34,348 nt of DNA from NCBI RefSeq assembly GCF_023333585.1, contig NZ_JAIQZN010000058.1:1-34348 (forward strand), read 5' to 3'. The notes beneath the pieces are model-generated. The model saw only the letters and a list, made by a program, of their open reading frames with translations, ran no database searches and was not told the origin of the DNA. Source of the stretch: Argonema antarcticum A004/B2 (GTDB lineage Bacteria; Cyanobacteriota; Cyanobacteriia; Cyanobacteriales; Aerosakkonemataceae). A program made the translations under genes and the position numbers. How positions within the stretch are numbered: the first letter of the stretch is position 1; each line of letters starts with the position of its first letter. Below are positions 1-8,396 of the stretch, in pieces.

Positions 1-210
1 TATAACCGGGGCGTTGCGCTGGATAACTTAGTCAGATATGAAGATGCTATCGCCAGCTTCGATAAAGCGATCGAATTCAAAGCCGACTACCACAAAGCCT
101 GGTTTAACCGGGGCGTTGCGCTGTATAACTTAGGAAGATATGAAGATGCTATCGCTAGCTACGATAAAGCGATCGAATTCTTACCCGACGACCACGAAGC
201 CTGGATTAAC
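1..210 (+). repeat. tandem 102-bp TPR-coding repeats
   Basis: Two consecutive TPR units are almost identical at DNA level with a 102-bp (34-codon) period: the string aaccggggcgttgcgct occurs at 4 and 106. The array probably continues upstream of the window. Such near identity points to recent unit duplication and makes copy-number change easy. Confidence 0.8.
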
Positions 211-2244
211 CGAGGCAATGCAGCCGGAAGTTCAGTTAACTATAACCCAATAGCTGCTGCTTTAATTGCCTCTGCACCAGCCACCCGAAACCCCGCTTTG
301 AACCAGCGAGGCTATGAGGGTCAATTGGCAAGCTATCAGGAAGGTTTGAAGTTTTGCCACCAAGACACCCACCCAGAAGGCTGGGGCAAATTGCACCGTG
401 CTATTGGCAACGCTCACTATTTTAAAGGGCGAGGAGATGCAAATCCCCACGAGTATTGGCGCAAAGCTGTAGCCGAATATAACGAAGCGTTGAAAACTCT
501 CACTGAAGCAGATTTTCCTGAATTGCATTTAAAGGTTTTGCAATCTCTGATTCGCGCTTTGTTGGGTTTGCAGGAAACCGCTAAAGCCAAAGAATTACAG
601 CGACGCGGCACAGACTTGTTGCGCCGCTTGCTAGCTGAATCCCAAAGTCCTGGTCAGAAAAAGCAACTCGCGCTCAAATTTTACACTTTCCAACAATTAA
701 CTGTTGATATTGCCGTACAATCCGGGCAACTCATAGAAGCATTAGAAACCGCAGAAGCCGGAAAAAATGCCTGTTTATATTGGCTACTCTATGCCTACAC
801 CGATGAGATTACCTCACCCAAATATGCCGAAATACAACAAATTTTAAATCCCACAACAGCCGCCGTCTACTGGCACATCAGCCCCTGCGCCCTCACCACT
901 TTTATCATCAAATATGGCGAACCAACACCGATTGTTTTGGGATTAGAAACCGGGTTTCTGAGTCGGCTAGTCAAATTTGAAGACTGGGTAAAAGATTGGA
1001 ATCAACAATACGAGGGATATCGCAAAGAGAAACCCCCCCTAACCCCCCCGTCCACGGGGGGGGACAAATCGGAGTCTCTCACTTTGAATCAAGCGCTATT
1101 ACCCCCCCTAACCCCCCCGTCCACGGAGGGGGACAAATCGGAGTCCGCCTCCCCCACCCCCTCCTACTCCCTCCCCTACTCCCTCCCCTACTCCCCCTCC
1201 TACTCCCCCTCCTACTCCCCCTCCTACTCCCCCTCCGGCCCCCTCCCCGCAGGCGGGGAGGGTTGGGGTGGGGTTTCCTGGCGCGACAACTTGCCCAAAA
1301 TGCTATCCCACCTAAGCCAAATTCTCGATATCCCAGCAATTGAATCCGCACTTACCGGAATCACTAAGTTAATCTTAATTCCCCACCAAGACTTACACCG
1401 CTTTCCCCTTCACGCCCTCTTTTCCAATAACTTCACCATTACCTACTTGCCTAGCGCCCAAATTGGCAAAAATCTCTCCCTTACATCCGCTGCTAACCTT
1501 ACCGATTTATCGCCAAAACTACTAAGCATCGAACATCCCCAAAGCACAGGATTAAAACCTCTCCTATTTGCCGAAATTGAATCTAGTGTCATCAGCCAAA
1601 TGTTTGCCAACCCCACTCGCATTGCTGACGCCAATGCCACCCTAGCACAAGTAGAAACAGAACTGAAAAAAGCTCACACCATCTTTCACTTTACCGGACA
1701 CGGCACTTACAATTTCAACAATCCCAGTCAGTCAGCCCTAGCCTTATCCGGCGACGATAAACTCACCCTAGCAGAAATTGCCAAAACATCCTTTAGCGGC
1801 TATGAACTCATCAGTCTTTCTGCTTGCGAAACCGCTATTACCGGAAACCAAACCATCACCACCGAATACGTTGGCTTAGTCAGCGGCTTTCTGCGCCAGG
1901 GTGCATCCTACGTCCTCAGCACTCTCTGGACTGTTGACGAAATCTCCAGCGCCCTGATTGTAATTCGCTTCTACCAATTCTTCAAAGCAGGCGCGACTCC
2001 CACTGCCGCCCTCAAACTAGCCCAAAACTGGCTTCGCACCGTCACCTACGCCCAACTTGCCAAATGGTATGCCAAACTAGCAACAGATGAAATGCAGGAG
2101 ACCGACTATCAGTGCTGGCAACGCCTGGGCAGCCTCGCTAGAAATAGTCAAAAAAATTCGGATAAAATGAACTCAAGCGAACCACCTTATCAGCACCCGT
2201 ATTTCTGGGCTGGATTTACACTGACTGGCAAAGTTAATCCCTAA
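1..2244 (+). CDS. TPR-CHAT domain protein, 5' end outside window
   Basis: The frame is open from base 1, so the true start lies upstream of the window; the TTG at 298 is only the first possible internal start. The first ~70 codons are TPR units of 34 residues (motifs like NRGVALYNLGRYEDAIASYDKAIEF). The C-terminal ~300 residues form a CHAT (caspase-like) domain with the expected His-Cys pair: HFTGHGTY (His codon at 1699) and LSACETA (Cys codon at 1825), ending HPYFWAGFTLTG as CHAT proteins do. CHAT proteins are clan CD peptidases or their relatives; TPRs usually bind a partner or substrate. Between the two lies a Pro/Ser/Tyr-rich stretch (about 1030-1270) built of repeated DNA. A gene for a two-TM protein starts 11 bp downstream and may be its partner. 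Domain call is firm; protease activity is inferred. Confidence 0.93.
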   Translation, partial: YNRGVALDNLVRYEDAIASFDKAIEFKADYHKAWFNRGVALYNLGRYEDAIASYDKAIEFLPDDHEAWINRGNAAGSSVNYNPIAAALIASAPATRNPALNQRGYEGQLASYQEGLKFCHQDTHPEGWGKLHRAIGNAHYFKGRGDANPHEYWRKAVAEYNEALKTLTEADFPELHLKVLQSLIRALLGLQETAKAKELQRRGTDLLRRLLAESQSPGQKKQLALKFYTFQQLTVDIAVQSGQLIEALETAEAGKNACLYWLLYAYTDEITSPKYAEIQQILNPTTAAVYWHISPCALTTFIIKYGEPTPIVLGLETGFLSRLVKFEDWVKDWNQQYEGYRKEKPPLTPPSTGGDKSESLTLNQALLPPLTPPSTEGDKSESASPTPSYSLPYSLPYSPSYSPSYSPSYSPSGPLPAGGEGWGGVSWRDNLPKMLSHLSQILDIPAIESALTGITKLILIPHQDLHRFPLHALFSNNFTITYLPSAQIGKNLSLTSAANLTDLSPKLLSIEHPQSTGLKPLLFAEIESSVISQMFANPTRIADANATLAQVETELKKAHTIFHFTGHGTYNFNNPSQSALALSGDDKLTLAEIAKTSFSGYELISLSACETAITGNQTITTEYVGLVSGFLRQGASYVLSTLWTVDEISSALIVIRFYQFFKAGATPTAALKLAQNWLRTVTYAQLAKWYAKLATDEMQETDYQCWQRLGSLARNSQKNSDKMNSSEPPYQHPYFWAGFTLTGKVNP
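1033..1145 (+). repeat. 44-bp C/G-rich direct repeats inside the CHAT gene
   Basis: Copies at 1033-1076 and 1102-1145 differ at one position and are 69 bp apart (23 codons, so in frame). Each has two runs of seven C, then GTCCACGG, a G run and GACAAATCGGAGTC. The first copy carries a G8 tract (1056-1063). The stretch translates as repeated PPLTPPSTxGDKSES. It looks like an intergenic repeat that entered the linker between the TPR and CHAT domains. Confidence 0.85.
1163..1240 (+). repeat. 12-bp tandem repeat coding Tyr-Ser-Pro linker
   Basis: About six copies of a 12-bp unit of the type CTACTCCCYCYC, read in frame as YSLP/YSPS units. It is followed at about 1240-1275 by a CCCTCCCCGC-AGG-CGGGGAGGG hairpin, another common type of cyanobacterial intergenic repeat. 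The unit length is a multiple of three, so copy-number change would keep the CHAT domain in frame. Confidence 0.75.
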
Positions 2245-2255
2245 CGTGCTTGAAT

Positions 2256-2723
2256 ATGAAAGAAACAGACGATCCCATCACCAAGCAAGCTTTTTTAGTA
2301 GCCCTTGTGAAATTACCTTCTTCTGAATCTGCACCTTTAGTAGATCGAACCTTCATAACCGATCCTGTTTCAACTGTATCTCGTCTGAGAAAGTTAGGAC
2401 AGCACGAGAAGTTCTGGCAACTTTATGATGATGCTTACGATTTTTTTATGGAAGGATATCACGCTAATCCAAAAGACAAGATTTTTCCTAGCGGAAGTCT
2501 AAGCGAAGCTTCCAATGTCGCTAACAACGAACTTGAGAATAGTTCACACCACGCTTCTGTTGTCGAAGAATCATTTGACCGCTTCAATAATATTTTTCAG
2601 GAAACCCCTAGAAAAAAAGCCGAAGCATCTTACAATGAATTTCAGAAAAATCCGCCTGAAGGTCTTGTAATAACAGAGTATCCTGTACATAATTGGGCAG
2701 AATTTGCGTGCAGAACTTGTTAA
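2256..2723 (+). CDS. N-terminal part of a frameshifted membrane protein
   Basis: ATG at 2256 lies 11 bp after the CHAT stop codon; a TTG two codons earlier (2250) is also possible. The 155-residue product is acidic and helical in character (KLGQHEKFWQLYDDAYDFF) with no domain I recognise, and stops abruptly at TAA 2721. The next frame opens at 2693 and continues for over 420 codons without a convincing start of its own. I therefore read this as the N-terminal part of one ~575-residue protein. The shift must fall between 2693 and 2720, because the second frame has a stop at 2690-2692 and the first at 2721. It could be a real mutation, a sequence error or, less likely, programmed slippage; no classical slippery heptamer is visible. 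Confidence 0.6.
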   Translation: MKETDDPITKQAFLVALVKLPSSESAPLVDRTFITDPVSTVSRLRKLGQHEKFWQLYDDAYDFFMEGYHANPKDKIFPSGSLSEASNVANNELENSSHHASVVEESFDRFNNIFQETPRKKAEASYNEFQKNPPEGLVITEYPVHNWAEFACRTC

Positions 2724-3979
2724 TCTATCCCCACTTAATTCTATTTGCCTATAACCTGGAAGAAAAGCCAGAAGGCAAGGAAACCAGCCAGCAAAAATCC
2801 TGGGAAGTTTTGCGTAATCGTCTGAAAGTTCCCTCAGAAGCAGATAATTCGGAACGATATTATCCGTTTTTAGTTGATGATGTCCACGGTTTCTATCAGC
2901 GCATTTGTTTGGGCGAAACGGATAGTCTGCTGGTTTCCTGTTTTACTAAGGATGAGGATAAGCCGCAAGATGTCAGTTGTTTCCATAAATTCCGGCAAAA
3001 GCTGGAGGTACAGGCGAATATCGGCAGAACTTGGCTGATTTTGGGCTACTCACACTATTCGGCGGATAGCGATCGCGAAAAGGCAGCTAAGGAAGCGTAT
3101 AAAGCTTTTAAAGGCACTCAGCAAGACCCAAATTTAAAACAGGTAAACTACTTTTTGGGCAGTTCTATTTTTGAAGTGTGGCAGCATTCACAAGATTGGA
3201 GAAAAGTTGAAGACAATGACTTGGTATTGATTTGTATCTGTCCTTACAAGAAAACGATGGAAAGATTCGCCGCTTTTTATTATGAGTGGCTGTGGTTGTT
3301 CTACTATCGTCATAAAATTATCTGGGCTTATAGCAATAGTAGAATTGTGAAAAAGTTACTGGAAGAAGAAGATTTATTTCCTCGCGCTTCAATAATTCCA
3401 GCAATTAAAGTTTACTTACCAGAAATGAATTTGGCTTATACGGATTTGCAACAAATAAAAATAGATTTGCACAAAAATCTGTTAATTCTATCTAAGCATA
3501 CAGCCGGACTGGAAAGTTTAGCATTGCAGTTGCAAACTCTCAAAACTAACCTGAAAAATTACCAAACCCGGCTGGGTAAAATTAAAGATACAGCTAATAA
3601 CGAACTTGGACTTACTAAACTGAATTCTCTAGAAGAATTTGGCGAGTCTGTGGCGTCGAAATATCAAGGGCAAATCGAACAAGATCATGCTAGTCTAAGT
3701 CCTGGTTTGAGGGTGCGAGAACGATATATCGATACGATTCGAGGAATTGTGGAGGTTACGCAGGCGGAACGCGATCGCACTCTCAACACTACCATAGCTC
3801 TAGCTACTTTCGGACTGGCAACCAGCGGCATTACCGCCACGATTATATCAACCCAACTACCTCAGCCTCAGCCCAAAGATACAATTTCCTTGACATCTGC
3901 CTTCTTTTGGAGTATAGCTGCTGGAATTATTCCGGTTGCGATCGCCCTAATAATCCTGGGCCAAAAGCGCCGTCGATAA
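2693..3979 (+). CDS. C-terminal part of the same protein: coiled coil plus two TM segments
   Basis: This frame has no ATG or RBS near its 5' end (TTG at 2693; first ATG far inside), which supports its being the continuation of the ORF starting at 2256. The product has a mixed globular region (WLILGYSHYS, DNDLVLICICPYKK, and an aromatic patch FYYEWLWLFYYRHK), then a long helical region rich in Leu/Lys (about residues 245-350 of this ORF). It ends with two hydrophobic helices (TTIALATFGLATSGITATII and WSIAAGIIPVAIALIILG) and a basic tail KRRR. A coiled coil followed by two TM helices at the extreme C terminus is the outline of CorA-like channels, but the CorA GMN motif is absent. I do not recognise the family. 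Its place behind a CHAT gene suggests a membrane target or effector; that is inference. Confidence 0.65.
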   Translation: MGRICVQNLLIYPHLILFAYNLEEKPEGKETSQQKSWEVLRNRLKVPSEADNSERYYPFLVDDVHGFYQRICLGETDSLLVSCFTKDEDKPQDVSCFHKFRQKLEVQANIGRTWLILGYSHYSADSDREKAAKEAYKAFKGTQQDPNLKQVNYFLGSSIFEVWQHSQDWRKVEDNDLVLICICPYKKTMERFAAFYYEWLWLFYYRHKIIWAYSNSRIVKKLLEEEDLFPRASIIPAIKVYLPEMNLAYTDLQQIKIDLHKNLLILSKHTAGLESLALQLQTLKTNLKNYQTRLGKIKDTANNELGLTKLNSLEEFGESVASKYQGQIEQDHASLSPGLRVRERYIDTIRGIVEVTQAERDRTLNTTIALATFGLATSGITATIISTQLPQPQPKDTISLTSAFFWSIAAGIIPVAIALIILGQKRRR

Positions 3980-4001
3980 CACTTTCCTATTCTTTAAATC
4001 C

Positions 4002-6194
4002 CTACAAAATCTTACTCATCGGTTTCGTTTGATAAATTGGGATTTCAATAAAAAACTCTGTTCCTTCCCCAACTTCAGAAACGCACCTCAACTCACCCTT
4101 GTGCTTTTCGACCACAATTTGATAGCAGATAGATAGCCCCAAACCAGTACCTTTACCTACAGGTTTTGTAGTGAAGAAAGGGTCAAATAACTTGCTTTGG
4201 TGTTCAGAAGGAATCCCGCACCCATTATCCTTAATCCTAATCACAGCGCGAGGTTGACTAGAATCAGACCCCCCAGTTTTAACCTCAGTGCGAATAGTAA
4301 GCGTAGGCGTAAAGTTTTCTCTTCCCTCTTCCGCGTTGCATCTTACCTTTTCCATAGCATCAATAGCATTACTGAGGATATTCATAAACACCTGATTTAG
4401 CTGACCCGCGTAACACTCGACTAAAGGGAGATTGCCGTACTCTTTAACTAATTCAATCGCGGAATGTGTCGGTGTAGCCTTAAATTTGTTTTGCAGAATC
4501 AGCAAAGTGCTGTCAATTCCTTCGTGGATATTGACATCTTTCATATCAGCCTCATCAAAGCGAGAAAAATTGCGTAATGACAGCACAATCTCCCGAATAC
4601 GATTCGCACCCATACTTATTGAAGTAAGCATTTTCTCTAAATCTTCCACCAGAAAATCTAGCTCAATTTCTTCTGTGAGGTCTTCAATTTCTGGGTCAGG
4701 GTTCGGATATTTACGCTGATAAAGCTCGATCAATCTAATTAAATCTTGTGTGTAGTTGCTGGCGTGAGGAAGGTTACCGTAAATAAAGTTAATCGGATTA
4801 TTAATTTCATGTGCCACACCAGCAACTAACTGACCTAAACCAGACATTTTTTCAGTCTGAATCAGTTGAGCTTGCGCTTGTTTCAAAGCCTGGTAAGCTT
4901 TAGCCGATTTGTCCATTTCTTTTCGTAACCGCTTCTCATTTACAGTTACCTGTCCCAACAAATTATAGAACGATATAGTCAGTTGCCCAATTTCGTCTTC
5001 CCGACTCATCAATTCTTCACTTTTTGGACTAGCTTCAGCCAATAAACTACACTCATCCATAATTGGCTGGAGACGTTGATTTAAGCGTTTCACAAACAAA
5101 GCAACTACCACAGCGAGGACGAGCGATGCACCCAAAGCTGCCAATAGAGTCCCAATCAATGTGAATTGTAACAATGGGCCAATAATAACCCACTTAGGTA
5201 CAGATGCCAGCAATACCCAATTATTATTAGAAATTTTCCTGTAAGCCCAAAACTCTCGTTTACCTTCAGCATTCTGCCAAGATATAATGCCACTATTTGT
5301 AGTTTTTGACTGGATATTTTTTTGGATTTGTTGCCACAATTGAGAATAGTTACTAATTTGGGGAAATGGCTTTAATTTCAGAGCTAATTCAGAATTGGGT
5401 GGATAAGCAATTAGATTGCCTTTAGCACTCACCAGCACAAAATATCCATTTTCCCTCATCACTGGCTTTGATAATTTCTCACTGAGAAACCCCAATTCTA
5501 AATCTTGAGCCAGCACACCCAGCAACTCTTTTTTCTGGTTGTAAAATGGTAATGAGTAACTTGTACTCACGGTTTGTTCGGGAGGGTCTACCGTTGTTTC
5601 TAAATAAGAAATTGGTTCGAGCCAAATAGGCTTACCTGCCTTAATTGGCTCTGTAAAATAGATTTCTTGATAGTCGTCTGGGCTAGAATCTCCGCCCTTA
5701 GCAGTTACTTTACCATCCTTCCCCCTAATTGCAAAAGGATAAGCATACTTTCGTGCGGGAATAATTAAACGTTTTTGTGGTGGCTGACCAAAACCAAGCC
5801 CGGTTCCCAGCGGTAAGGTTTTCAAAGAACGACCAATTAAATTAACATAAACTTGTTCGCGTCTTTCTCCTGCTTCATAGAGTGTGGTTGCAGCATCTGC
5901 AACCAGCTTGGCTGAGTTTTCAAAACTATTTAAACTGCCCTCTAAGTTTTGAGCTTTTACTTCTAAGCTCGCCATTAATTCGGCTCGTGCCTGTTTGATA
6001 AGTTCTTGGTAGAAGAAGTAAGACGCGCATCCTAATCCCACCAACGTACCGCCTAAAACCGAAACAAATAATCGCGAGCCAATGGATTTTACAGTAGAAA
6101 TATTTCGCCTGCGACGCGGTGGTGATTTTGGGGCTGTATCCTGCATGGTTTTTTTTCCTAGCAGTAGATGCAAAACAGAATTAAAGTATGACAT
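4002..6194 (-). CDS. Cache-HAMP sensor histidine kinase
   Basis: A 730-residue membrane histidine kinase. TM1 is about residues 41-62 and TM2 about 339-368; the ~275-residue loop between them resembles a double Cache sensor (Cache-like phrases YTEP-type IYFTEPIKAGKP and GYFVLVSAKGNLIAYP). A HAMP-like linker and coiled coil follow. The kinase core has the H-box GVAHEINNPINF (His462), N-box NQVFMNILSNAIDAME (600-615), G1 DNGCGIP, F box FDPFFTTKP and G2 GKGTGLGLSI. The H-box type with NPINF is common in cyanobacterial hybrid-like kinases, but no receiver domain is fused and no response regulator lies nearby, so it is an orphan. A second ATG at 6146 (MQDTAPKSPP) has a TAGGA element about 9 nt upstream and may be the real start, giving 714 residues. 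The ligand cannot be inferred. Confidence 0.93.
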   Translation of the reverse strand: MSYFNSVLHLLLGKKTMQDTAPKSPPRRRRNISTVKSIGSRLFVSVLGGTLVGLGCASYFFYQELIKQARAELMASLEVKAQNLEGSLNSFENSAKLVADAATTLYEAGERREQVYVNLIGRSLKTLPLGTGLGFGQPPQKRLIIPARKYAYPFAIRGKDGKVTAKGGDSSPDDYQEIYFTEPIKAGKPIWLEPISYLETTVDPPEQTVSTSYSLPFYNQKKELLGVLAQDLELGFLSEKLSKPVMRENGYFVLVSAKGNLIAYPPNSELALKLKPFPQISNYSQLWQQIQKNIQSKTTNSGIISWQNAEGKREFWAYRKISNNNWVLLASVPKWVIIGPLLQFTLIGTLLAALGASLVLAVVVALFVKRLNQRLQPIMDECSLLAEASPKSEELMSREDEIGQLTISFYNLLGQVTVNEKRLRKEMDKSAKAYQALKQAQAQLIQTEKMSGLGQLVAGVAHEINNPINFIYGNLPHASNYTQDLIRLIELYQRKYPNPDPEIEDLTEEIELDFLVEDLEKMLTSISMGANRIREIVLSLRNFSRFDEADMKDVNIHEGIDSTLLILQNKFKATPTHSAIELVKEYGNLPLVECYAGQLNQVFMNILSNAIDAMEKVRCNAEEGRENFTPTLTIRTEVKTGGSDSSQPRAVIRIKDNGCGIPSEHQSKLFDPFFTTKPVGKGTGLGLSICYQIVVEKHKGELRCVSEVGEGTEFFIEIPIYQTKPMSKIL

Positions 6195-6247
6195 AGGTAT
6201 AATTACAGTTAATAGGCAAGAGTAAAAATTACAAATTCATCACTAAG

Positions 6248-6859
6248 TCAACCAACTAATTTTAATTTTTTAGAGCGATCGTAATAAACGTTAAGAATCG
6301 AGTCCATCTGTTCTTTTCCTTCGGCAACTGCGTTAATTTTATCTATGAATTTATTGCCAATCAATTTTTTCAACGGTTGTTCAACGTGGTTGAAATCTTT
6401 CATCGCTTCAGATGCTTTTCGATCCAACTCTGGATAATAGTGTAAAAGATCGTCAGGCATTACCTTTGTCCTAGAACTATTGGTTTCGTGCAAGCAATAG
6501 AAAGGTTTGTCCAAATTCAAATATCCATAGTCATCGGTCAATTCTTCTCCTGGATGAATATCCCTGGCTGCTAATTCAAATTTATACGCTGTACCGACGC
6601 AGCTGGAATTAAAGCTATGATTGACAAACTTGGCAATGTCCCAACATAATATATATGTACCCTGGTTATCGCGATAACAATATTTAATTAATTTTTCTCT
6701 GAGAATCGGGTTGAGCGACCATATATAGGATGGCTCAAACCTTTGATCTAAATCATCTAATACCCAAGTAATACTACCTTTGGGAATAAATTTTGTTGCG
6801 AATACGCCGTATCCTATCAATTTGTTTATATAACGGAGTTCTGTGTGGGGGTGGATCAT
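6248..6859 (-). CDS. SET-domain protein (putative lysine methyltransferase)
   Basis: The ATG at 6859 (MIHPHTEL) is preferred; a TTG three codons upstream (6868) is the longest alternative. About 203 residues. SET motifs in order: GYGVFATKFIPKGS (N-terminal beta part), KFVNHSFNSSC with the NHS pseudoknot motif, and GEELTDDYGYL with the catalytic-type Tyr. A Cys follows (KPFYCLHE), but the full post-SET three-Cys cluster is not seen. SET proteins transfer methyl from S-adenosylmethionine to lysine. The bacterial substrate is unknown. It is divergent from the deacetylase gene at 7113, with about 250 bp of AT-rich sequence between. The downstream half, after about residue 125, is helical and unassigned. 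Confidence 0.85.
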   Translation of the reverse strand: MIHPHTELRYINKLIGYGVFATKFIPKGSITWVLDDLDQRFEPSYIWSLNPILREKLIKYCYRDNQGTYILCWDIAKFVNHSFNSSCVGTAYKFELAARDIHPGEELTDDYGYLNLDKPFYCLHETNSSRTKVMPDDLLHYYPELDRKASEAMKDFNHVEQPLKKLIGNKFIDKINAVAEGKEQMDSILNVYYDRSKKLKLVG

Positions 6860-7112
6860 TTTTTTCAAAAAGAGTTTTGGTTGATTTTTTTTCCAAGTTG
6901 AGTAAGCTTAAAATACCACAATTGCCACGGGTTATGTCAGGCAATTTCAGTTTATGTCAAAGTCTGTATCGTTTCACTTTGTGCTGTGCTTGAAAACATA
7001 GGTGGATAGGTTGGTTGAAGTTAATTAAATTAAAATTTTGTCAGAGCCGACTTAAGGAGGATGTTTTGGGATCGATCGCAATTATAGATAAACCCACCTT
7101 GACAAATCTGTA

Positions 7113-8030
7113 ATGGATTTGCCACTGGTATATCACCCAGATTACATCGCACCGCTTCCAGAAGGGCATCGCTTCCCCATGAGGAAATTTCGGCAACTCT
7201 ACGAACTGTTGTTAGCCTCTAGCGTTGCCGTACCAGAACAATTCCACACACCCAAACGTCCACCGCCAGAGTGGATAGAATTAGTCCACAGCTACGATTA
7301 CGTCCGGGCTTACTGCGAAGGAACGCTTGACGCCAAAGCGCAGCGGCGGATCGGATTGCCCTGGAGTCCAGCACTGGTGAATCGTACCTGTGTTGCTGTA
7401 GGCGGCACTATCCTCACAGCCGAGCTGGCACTAACTCAGGGTTTAGCTTGCAACACCGCTGGAGGAACTCATCACGCCTTTCCCAATTATGGCTCTGGTT
7501 TTTGTATTTTTAACGATTTAGCCATTGCCGCCCGCCTTCTGCAAAAGATGGGACTTGTCCGCCAAATTCTGATTGTGGATTTAGATGTTCATCAAGGCGA
7601 CGGCACAGCATTTATCTTCCAAAATGACAAGAGTGTTTTCACTTTCTCCATGCACTGCGAAGTGAACTTTCCGGGCACTAAGCAACAAAGCGATCTCGAT
7701 GTTCCTTTACCAGTTGGGATGGAAGACGATGCCTATCTGCAAACTTTGGCCCAGTATCTCCCCGACTTACTTTCCCAGGTAAAGCCGGATTTAGTTTTGT
7801 ACGATGCTGGGGTCGATCCTCATGCAGGCGATCGCTTAGGTAAATTATGCCTCACAGACACCGGCATATTCTGTCGCGAAATGCAAGTTTTGAGTACCTG
7901 CGTCGCCGCTGGCTATCCCGTCGCCTGCGTAATTGGCGGTGGTTATGCGGATGACCTCAAGGGCCTCGTTTACCGACACTCTTTACTTCATCGTGCCGCC
8001 ACTGCCGTCTACCGCCAGTACTACCTTTAA
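7113..8030 (+). CDS. Histone deacetylase family protein (acetylpolyamine/acetyl-lysine amidohydrolase type)
   Basis: A 305-residue single-domain member of the arginase/deacetylase fold, normal length for compact bacterial members. Zinc site and active site are intact: GGTHHAFP (His120/His121 charge relay), VDLDVHQGDG (Asp158 and His160 as zinc ligands), DPHAGD (Asp240, third ligand) and GGGY (Tyr278). It would remove acetyl groups from lysine or small amines in the cytoplasm. Start ATG at 7113 gives MDLPLVYHPDY, the usual N terminus for this group, though no good Shine-Dalgarno sequence is seen. The SET-domain gene is divergent on its left and gshA follows in the same direction after 366 bp. 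Substrate is not predictable from sequence. Confidence 0.92.
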   Translation: MDLPLVYHPDYIAPLPEGHRFPMRKFRQLYELLLASSVAVPEQFHTPKRPPPEWIELVHSYDYVRAYCEGTLDAKAQRRIGLPWSPALVNRTCVAVGGTILTAELALTQGLACNTAGGTHHAFPNYGSGFCIFNDLAIAARLLQKMGLVRQILIVDLDVHQGDGTAFIFQNDKSVFTFSMHCEVNFPGTKQQSDLDVPLPVGMEDDAYLQTLAQYLPDLLSQVKPDLVLYDAGVDPHAGDRLGKLCLTDTGIFCREMQVLSTCVAAGYPVACVIGGGYADDLKGLVYRHSLLHRAATAVYRQYYL

Positions 8031-8396
8031 CAAGCGATCGGGAAGTGTCCTCACCTTACTTAAGGTGGGGATAATCAGGAAAAGATCGATGATAGAATTA
8101 TTTTAGTGAAATATTCACCCAAACAGCCCAAAACAATATCTACACAATCCATATAACCGGGCTGAAATTAGTTAGACTCGATAGGCTTTTAACTACTCGC
8201 TCCTGTTGTCCCCGGCTATAACTGTATTCAGTTTAGCGGCGGGATGAAAGTCCCTAGAGTGGGAGAGTGGGAGAGCGGGGGAGTGGGGGAGTGGGGGAGT
8301 GGGCAATTTCTTCGTTCCTTTTTCTTTTGACTTTTCTAGCAAGAAAGTCCCTAGTCCCTAACCCCTAGCAAGAAAGTCCCTAGTAAAGGAGAAACC
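8031..8396. other. intergenic region with short tandem repeats
   Basis: No gene is seen between the deacetylase and gshA. At about 8255-8303 there is a GAGTGGGG-type tandem run. An exact 20-bp direct repeat (CTAGCAAGAAAGTCCCTAGT) lies at 8336-8355 and 8365-8384, with a related string near 8245. The AAAGGAG at about 8385-8391 is the RBS of the next gene. Confidence 0.7.

Noticed and set aside
1033-1145. CRISPR array suggested by two spaced direct repeats
   Set aside because: Only two copies with a single short interval, inside a coding frame, homopolymer-rich, no cas genes.
1079-1351. Minus-strand ORF rich in Arg/Gly (RRGSRRGSR repeats)
   Set aside because: It is the complement of the repeat-built linker of the CHAT gene; no RBS and no recognisable protein.
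2693-2720. Programmed -1 frameshifting in the membrane protein gene
   Set aside because: No X-XXY-YYZ slippery heptamer or evident downstream pseudoknot; mutation or sequence error is simpler.
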